This document shows positions 60,428 to 64,000 of a DNA stretch of 64,000 nt, piece by piece. Each line of letters opens with the position of its first letter. Position 1 is the first letter of the stretch. A program made the translations under genes and the position numbers. Under the pieces are notes generated by a model. That model was not told where the DNA came from. It made no database searches and saw only the letters and a program-made list of their open reading frames with translations. Source of the DNA: Hamadaea flava (lineage in GTDB: Bacteria > Actinomycetota > Actinomycetes > Mycobacteriales > Micromonosporaceae); contig NZ_JAMZDZ010000001.1 in the NCBI RefSeq assembly GCF_024172085.1, positions 7,936,001 through 8,000,000 on the forward strand. The letters are read 5' to 3'.

Positions 60428-60826
60428 ATGCCGACGACGACCGCCGCGGGACGCCGTGAGCAGGCGAAATTCGAGTACAACGCGTTCCTCGCGCTGTGCC
60501 CGACCCGGCAGCTGCTTGACTCGCTGAGCGACAAGTGGGTCTGCCTGATCCTCGCCGCGCTGGCCGACGGGCCGATGCGATACAGCGACCTGTCCCGGCA
60601 GATCGCCGGGGTCAGCCAGAAGATGCTGACCCAGAGCCTGCGCTCGCTCGAACGTGACGGCCTGCTGACTCGGACGGTGACCGCCGCCGTGCCGGTCCGC
60701 GTCGACTACGAGCTGTCGGCGTTGGGGGAGAGCCTGATGCCGGTGGTGCGCGCGGTCAAGATCTGGGCCGAGACCCATATGGACGACGTGCTGGCCGCCC
60801 GGGCGGATTACGACGCCATTCCCTGA
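60428..60826 (+). CDS. HxlR family transcriptional regulator
   Basis: A 132-residue winged-helix protein. LCPTRQLLDSLSDKWVCLILAALADGPMRYSDLSRQIAGVSQKMLTQSLRSLERDGLL is the family core (key residues DKW, RYSDLSRQI and QKMLTQSLRSLERDGL). HxlR proteins sense aldehydes, quinones or disulfide stress; Cys24 and Cys39 are candidates for redox sensing. The divergent quinone oxidoreductase is the probable target. The ATG at 60428 follows GGTGAGCG. Confidence 0.9.
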   Translation: MPTTTAAGRREQAKFEYNAFLALCPTRQLLDSLSDKWVCLILAALADGPMRYSDLSRQIAGVSQKMLTQSLRSLERDGLLTRTVTAAVPVRVDYELSALGESLMPVVRAVKIWAETHMDDVLAARADYDAIP

Positions 60827-60851
60827 GGACACCGCTCCCTACACTGCGAGC

Positions 60852-61610
60852 ATGTCGCGCGACAGGCTCCGCTTCGCCGCTGTCGGCCTTGGGCTGCTGG
60901 CGTTCGCCCTCCGGGTCGTGGTCGCCTTCTGGTGGCAGCCGCTCACCTGGCGCATGGGCGACTCCGCCGGTCTCGGCTTCGCGGCCGAATACGGCTTGTA
61001 CGGTCTGGGGATGCTGGTTGCCGCGGTCGTGCCGGCGGGCGGCTACGCGGTGCTGACCTGGCGACACTGGCGGCTGCCGGCGACGTTTCTCGTTCGCGAC
61101 AGCCGGTTCGTGGCGAGGTCGAACCCGATCCTCTTCGGCCTGTGGTCGATTCTGCTGCTCTACTTCGCCGGCGGAATGGTCCCGGCCAGGCGCGTGCCGA
61201 ACCAGTACGCGATGCGGCTGAACACCGACCCGCTACCGCTGTTCCTGGTCGCGGCGACGCTGGTGGCAGCGCTGGTCGTCGTCGGCGTCGCACTGCCGTT
61301 CCTGACTCGGCCTCGGGTCGAGCTGGGCCCGGACGGCGTACTGATCCAGCGGTTGCGGAGCCAGTCGACGATCCCCTGGACCCTGCTGGCGCCGGGCGGT
61401 CCACTGCCGCCGGCCAAGCGGGCCCGCCAGATCTGGCTCTACGTCGCCGGTCCGGTGCGCTACACCCGCTATCAGGTCCCGTTGTCCGTCGACGTCGAGC
61501 CAACGTTCCTGGCGTACGCGATTCGCCACTACGTCGACCATCCCGACGGGCGGGCCGCCATCGGCACTGATGCGGAACTCGAGCGGCTGCGTACCGTGGC
61601 CGCGGGATAG
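60852..61610 (+). CDS. Membrane protein of unknown function with PH-like C-terminal part
   Basis: A 252-residue protein with four predicted spans (about 9-28, 50-70, 95-112, 128-152) and a soluble C-terminal region (about 155-250) that begins RPRVELGPDGVLIQR, resembling the PH-like domains of bacterial membrane proteins. The family is not certain. It begins 25 bp after the HxlR stop and may be transcribed with it. It converges with the mutarotase gene. Confidence 0.68.
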   Translation: MSRDRLRFAAVGLGLLAFALRVVVAFWWQPLTWRMGDSAGLGFAAEYGLYGLGMLVAAVVPAGGYAVLTWRHWRLPATFLVRDSRFVARSNPILFGLWSILLLYFAGGMVPARRVPNQYAMRLNTDPLPLFLVAATLVAALVVVGVALPFLTRPRVELGPDGVLIQRLRSQSTIPWTLLAPGGPLPPAKRARQIWLYVAGPVRYTRYQVPLSVDVEPTFLAYAIRHYVDHPDGRAAIGTDAELERLRTVAAG

Positions 61611-61635
61611 CGGGTGTCGTCGGTGGAGCTGAGCG

Positions 61636-61947
61636 TCAGAGCTGCCAGACGACCGGCAGCGCCGCCTCGGCGGCGTCCGACGAGTAGTCGTGCGCCACAT
61701 CGAGCAGCTCGGCCATCCGAGCCTGCCAGGCGATGTTGACCGGCAGCGCGGCCAGCCGGTCGATCATCGCCGCGTAGTCGTCGACCTCGATCAGGTGGAA
61801 CAGATCGGTTCCGCTGCGCCAGATCGTCCACTCGCGGGCGCCACTGTCCCGGATCGCCGCCACCAGCTCCGGCGGCACCTCCTGGTGGGCGGCCTCGTAC
61901 TCCGCGATCCGATCGGCACGAACCCTCGTGTGCAGGGCGACTCTCAT
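61636..61947 (-). CDS. L-rhamnose mutarotase family protein
   Basis: A 103-residue ferredoxin-like alpha-beta barrel protein of the rhamnose mutarotase (RhaM/YiiL) family. Conserved positions include His6 and Tyr17 in VALHTRVRADRIAEYEAAH, the WTIWRSGTDLFHLIEVDDY segment, and the C-terminal PVVWQL. It interconverts anomers of L-rhamnose or fucose. It stands alone: no rhamnose isomerase, kinase or aldolase gene is near, so its metabolic setting is unclear. The ATG at 61947 has AAGGG nearby. Confidence 0.88.
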   Translation of the reverse strand: MRVALHTRVRADRIAEYEAAHQEVPPELVAAIRDSGAREWTIWRSGTDLFHLIEVDDYAAMIDRLAALPVNIAWQARMAELLDVAHDYSSDAAEAALPVVWQL

Positions 61948-62012
61948 CCGGGATCCCTTCAGCGGTCAGTCGGCCGAACTCGGCGATCATCACGTTCTAC
62001 CAGCCGCGCCCA

Positions 62013-62070
62013 GCGGCGGTGCGTCCAGGCGGCGATGCGTCCGGCGGCGGTGCGTCCGGCGGCGGCGCTT
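62013..62070. repeat. Short tandem repeat, 15-bp unit, about four copies
   Basis: Units of the form GCGGCGGTGCGTCCG repeat with a 15-bp period and a few substitutions. It lies in non-coding DNA downstream of the TGA-free region before the rhamnose mutarotase start. Confidence 0.65.
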
Positions 62071-62127
62071 CCCCCGCTCTTCGGCCTGCCCGACCGAATC
62101 GACGCCCAGAACTCCCATTGCGCGCTG

Positions 62128-62144
62128 TTCAACTGAAGCCTTCG
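62128..62144. repeat. Direct repeat copy 1 before the XRE gene
   Basis: TTCAACTGAAGCCTTCG, 15 of 17 bases identical to the copy at 62441. Both copies are followed within eight bases by an in-frame stop (AATAA or GGTAG) when read as the sequence Ser-Thr-Glu-Ala-Phe. Confidence 0.6.
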
Positions 62145-62201
62145 AATAATGCGCCCGCTTCCCCTAGCATCACCGGCGATCGTTTTCTGGGGAGGCAGTC
62201 G

Positions 62202-62239
62202 ATCCATCGGGCCGTCCGGCATCGGGCAGCCCGATGGAT
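62202..62239. other. Inverted repeat of 10-bp arms
   Basis: ATCCATCGGG (62202-62211) and CCCGATGGAT (62230-62239) are perfect complements around an 18-base loop. Its role is unclear; there is no gene end close by. Confidence 0.45.
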
Positions 62240-62440
62240 TGACCGTGCATGCCGACAGCACCGGGTCGCCGTATCCCCTTGTGGACCTTGCCTTCTTGAC
62301 AGCCTCACGAAATCTGGTCGACACTTCCGTGAAGATGACAACGTTGTCTCGCCGCTGGCGAGCATCGACAACACCAAGGCCGGCACCGCTCGGCCGGCTG
62401 TTCACGGGGACGACTCCAAAGCGCCAGGCATCCAGCCGTA

Positions 62441-62457
62441 TTCAACCGAAGCGTTCG
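62441..62457. repeat. Direct repeat copy 2, immediately before the XRE gene
   Basis: TTCAACCGAAGCGTTCG, with an internal palindrome CCGAAGCGTTCGG (62446-62458). It ends 16 bp before the XRE ATG at 62474, so it may be the regulator's own operator as well as a repeat copy. Confidence 0.5.
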
Positions 62458-62473
62458 GGTAGGTGAGGATGGC

Positions 62474-63682
62474 ATGTTCATCAGCGGGCAGGGACTGCGC
62501 GCCGCGCGGGCGAAGGCGGGGATATCGATGCGGGGCATGGCCCGTCGCACCGGAATCTCCTACAGTCACCTCTCTAATGTGGAAAGAGGCGATCGGACGG
62601 CCACTGCGCCCGTGGTAGAGGCGTATCGGCGTGCGCTGGCAGACAAGGGCCACCTGCTGGAGGCGGACCGTGACGTCATGCACCCCGGCAATACGCCAGA
62701 GCTGCGGTCTGATGCCGATGCCGGTCTGCTCGCGGCTATTCCAGCGCTGGCCGCCGCCGAGACGGTGCGTGCGGGTCTGCACGAGGCGGTCAGTCGCCGC
62801 TCCCGTGCCGAGTGGTGGCAGCAGGCCGCCACTGATTACGGCGCCAGCCACTATCTGGCCCCGCCCGCTGAGCTGTTGCGTGACCTGCTCGCCGACGCCG
62901 CGGTGCTGGAGAATCACATCTCCGACAGTGGCGGTGCCGAGCGGCGCGGACTGCTGCGCTCCGCAGGATATCTGGCCGGCATCACCGCATACGCGTGGTC
63001 GAATCTCGGCGTGCGCCGCCAAGCCCGCCGCTGGTGGCAAACCGCCCTCGACGCCGTCGACCAATCCGAGGACCCGCCCGCGCAGGCGTGGGTGCGCTCG
63101 TGGGCGGCGGCCAATGGGCCCTATATCGGGCGGCGGCCGGGCGAGGGCCTCAGCCTGGCTCGAGAACGGCTCGGCCAGCACACGGCTCCGGACGGCGCGT
63201 CCTGCGCACTGCTGAGCGCGCTTGCCCATGCCCAAGCCGACGTAGGCGACCCTGCGGCCGCGACGACGGTGCGGCGGCTGGTCGAGCTGAGCGAGCAGAT
63301 CCCCAGCGTGGTCGCCGACGATCGGGAATCGTTGTTCGGCTGGCCGGAGGCGCGGCTGCGGTACGCGGAGTCCCATGTGTACACAGCTCTCGGCGACACC
63401 GCAGCCGCCTATGCCGCCCAAGCTCACGCATTGCGTCTCTACGGCACCGAGATGCCCCGCGACCAGGCCCGGATCCAGCTGCACCGCGCGCGGTGCCTGG
63501 TCATCGACGGCGACATTCGCGAGGGCGTCGCGTGCGCTACCGGAGTACTCGACGGCACCGACGCGACCGTGCGCTTCGAGAGCGTCAACATCACCGCCAA
63601 AGCAGTACTCGCCGCTGTCCCACCTCGCGCTCGCAAGCTGGCGGCAGTGACGGCACTGCACGACCGCCTGGTGAGCACCTGA
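62474..63682 (+). CDS. XRE family transcriptional regulator with tetratricopeptide-like C-terminal region
   Basis: A 402-residue protein with an N-terminal XRE helix-turn-helix (about 5-60; LRAARAKAGISMRGMARRTGISYSHLSNVERG pattern, key GISYSHLSNVERG) followed by a long helical region of repeated helix pairs like those of peptide-responsive or ATP-binding regulators in actinomycetes. The ligand is unknown. Such genes often stand beside a DUF397 gene, but none is present here. Codon bias is weaker in the first part (for example CTCTCTAATGTGGAAAGAG), hinting at a different origin. Confidence 0.8.
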   Translation: MFISGQGLRAARAKAGISMRGMARRTGISYSHLSNVERGDRTATAPVVEAYRRALADKGHLLEADRDVMHPGNTPELRSDADAGLLAAIPALAAAETVRAGLHEAVSRRSRAEWWQQAATDYGASHYLAPPAELLRDLLADAAVLENHISDSGGAERRGLLRSAGYLAGITAYAWSNLGVRRQARRWWQTALDAVDQSEDPPAQAWVRSWAAANGPYIGRRPGEGLSLARERLGQHTAPDGASCALLSALAHAQADVGDPAAATTVRRLVELSEQIPSVVADDRESLFGWPEARLRYAESHVYTALGDTAAAYAAQAHALRLYGTEMPRDQARIQLHRARCLVIDGDIREGVACATGVLDGTDATVRFESVNITAKAVLAAVPPRARKLAAVTALHDRLVST

Positions 63683-63802
63683 CCACATTGCACATCGCGA
63701 CGCAACGACGTTCCAGGTGTCGCCGCCATACTAGGAGTTGAGACAAAGCTTCCTGACAATCACCTTATAACGTAGACAGTGAAGGTGACGATATCGACGG
63801 GG

Positions 63803-64000
63803 ATGGCTGCCAGGCGGTATGCCCAGGTGCCATATGTGTTATTGGCGCTGCTGTTCACACTGCTGACCGTGTTCGTGGTGACACAGCACGCGGTGCACGG
63901 CCGAGCCTTCGACGAGTGGATGCAGGACGACTACGGCCAGCGGACGCTGGCCTTCTATCTCAGCGGCGGCAAGGACAGGTCGTTCCTGGAGATGGCGCCG
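63803..64000 (+). CDS. N-terminal part of a membrane protein (truncated by window)
   Basis: From ATG 63803 an open frame runs to the window end and encodes MAARRYAQVPYVLLALLFTLL, with one hydrophobic span (about 10-27), then an extracytoplasmic-looking segment AFDEWMQDDYGQRTLAF. GTG at 63785 is an in-frame alternative. A TATAAC hexamer at 63766-63771 could be a -10 element. Too little is present to name the family; a polytopic glycosyltransferase is one guess. Confidence 0.6.
   Translation, partial: MAARRYAQVPYVLLALLFTLLTVFVVTQHAVHGRAFDEWMQDDYGQRTLAFYLSGGKDRSFLEMAP

Larger units (their letters stand above)
61948..62473. other. 526-bp intergenic region before the XRE regulator
   Basis: No gene is supported here. 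It contains a short 15-bp tandem repeat (62013-62070), a repeated 17-base element at 62128 and 62441, a 10-bp inverted repeat (62202-62239) and a TTGACA hexamer at 62296-62301. Short open frames end at the two repeat copies but lack coding bias and ribosome sites. It may be a degraded gene remnant. Confidence 0.6.

Noticed and set aside
62019-62466. Small genes in the gap before the XRE regulator
   Set aside because: Open frames exist in several frames but lack coding bias and Shine-Dalgarno sites; treated as non-coding or degraded DNA.

Overview
The window comes from a very G+C-rich actinomycete chromosome. Third codon positions are almost always G or C, GTG and TTG starts are common, and the words CGTACG and GTACGC are very frequent, which together with the gene content points to a Micromonosporaceae-like organism (an inference; no rRNA or tRNA is present to confirm it). 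It is densely packed ordinary chromosome with many short operons and divergent regulator/target pairs. I see no phage, integron, insertion sequence, CRISPR array or tRNA.

Layout. 1-3300: tail of an unknown gene, a lone beta-ketoacyl synthase with a divergent TetR regulator and shared operator, an acetyltransferase and a methyltransferase. 3350-8155: an operon for a membrane-anchored trypsin-like protease without a PDZ domain, a MoxR ATPase, a DUF58 protein and two VWA membrane proteins. 8100-11540: HAD hydrolase, arginine deiminase and arginine/ornithine antiporter (arcA-arcD). 11620-17400: DinB protein, secreted GH46 chitosanase, TetR/membrane protein pair, lipoprotein, SGNH-like protein, and a NYN nuclease-like protein with two LOTUS/OST-HTH domains. 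17400-25450: a beta-galactan utilisation locus: LacI regulator, CUT1 ABC importer without its own ATPase, GH42 beta-galactosidase and secreted GH53 endo-galactanase. Four near-identical 16-bp palindromes upstream of its transcription units look like the LacI operators, so importer, intracellular enzyme and secreted enzyme appear to form one regulon.

25450-32800: ArsR/SRPBCC/GNAT operon, Uma2 nuclease-like protein, GT87-like membrane glycosyltransferase, YbdK-type carboxylate-amine ligase, and modABC molybdate importer. 32860-40780: F420-type luciferase-like oxidoreductase, alpha/beta hydrolase with divergent TetR, DUF1801 and DUF2785 proteins, exported S33 peptidase, AraC regulator, and a two-HTH MerR regulator divergent from an erythromycin-esterase-family enzyme. 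40780-50340: ABC-2-like membrane protein, two-component system, cupin, threonine synthase paired with a divergent MurR/RpiR regulator, cyclase-family hydrolase, LysR/DapA-like pair and a GNAT. 50350-57060: YeiH-type exporter with a tiny membrane-protein partner, then a peptide/nickel-type ABC operon ending in a fused double ATPase. 57160-64000: GNAT, secreted beta-helix protein, 53-residue charged protein, quinone oxidoreductase/HxlR pair, membrane protein, L-rhamnose mutarotase, XRE regulator and the start of a membrane protein.

Non-coding signal is unusually readable. There are seven strong hairpins at gene ends, several long perfect hairpins between convergent genes, about ten palindromic operator candidates next to regulators, and a dispersed REP-like palindrome that occurs in about 40-bp tandem arrays at two distant sites. 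No single locus is a clearly new multi-gene system; the REP-like element, the MurR/RpiR-thrC pairing, the NYN-LOTUS protein and the PDZ-less protease in the MoxR operon are the points most worth following up.
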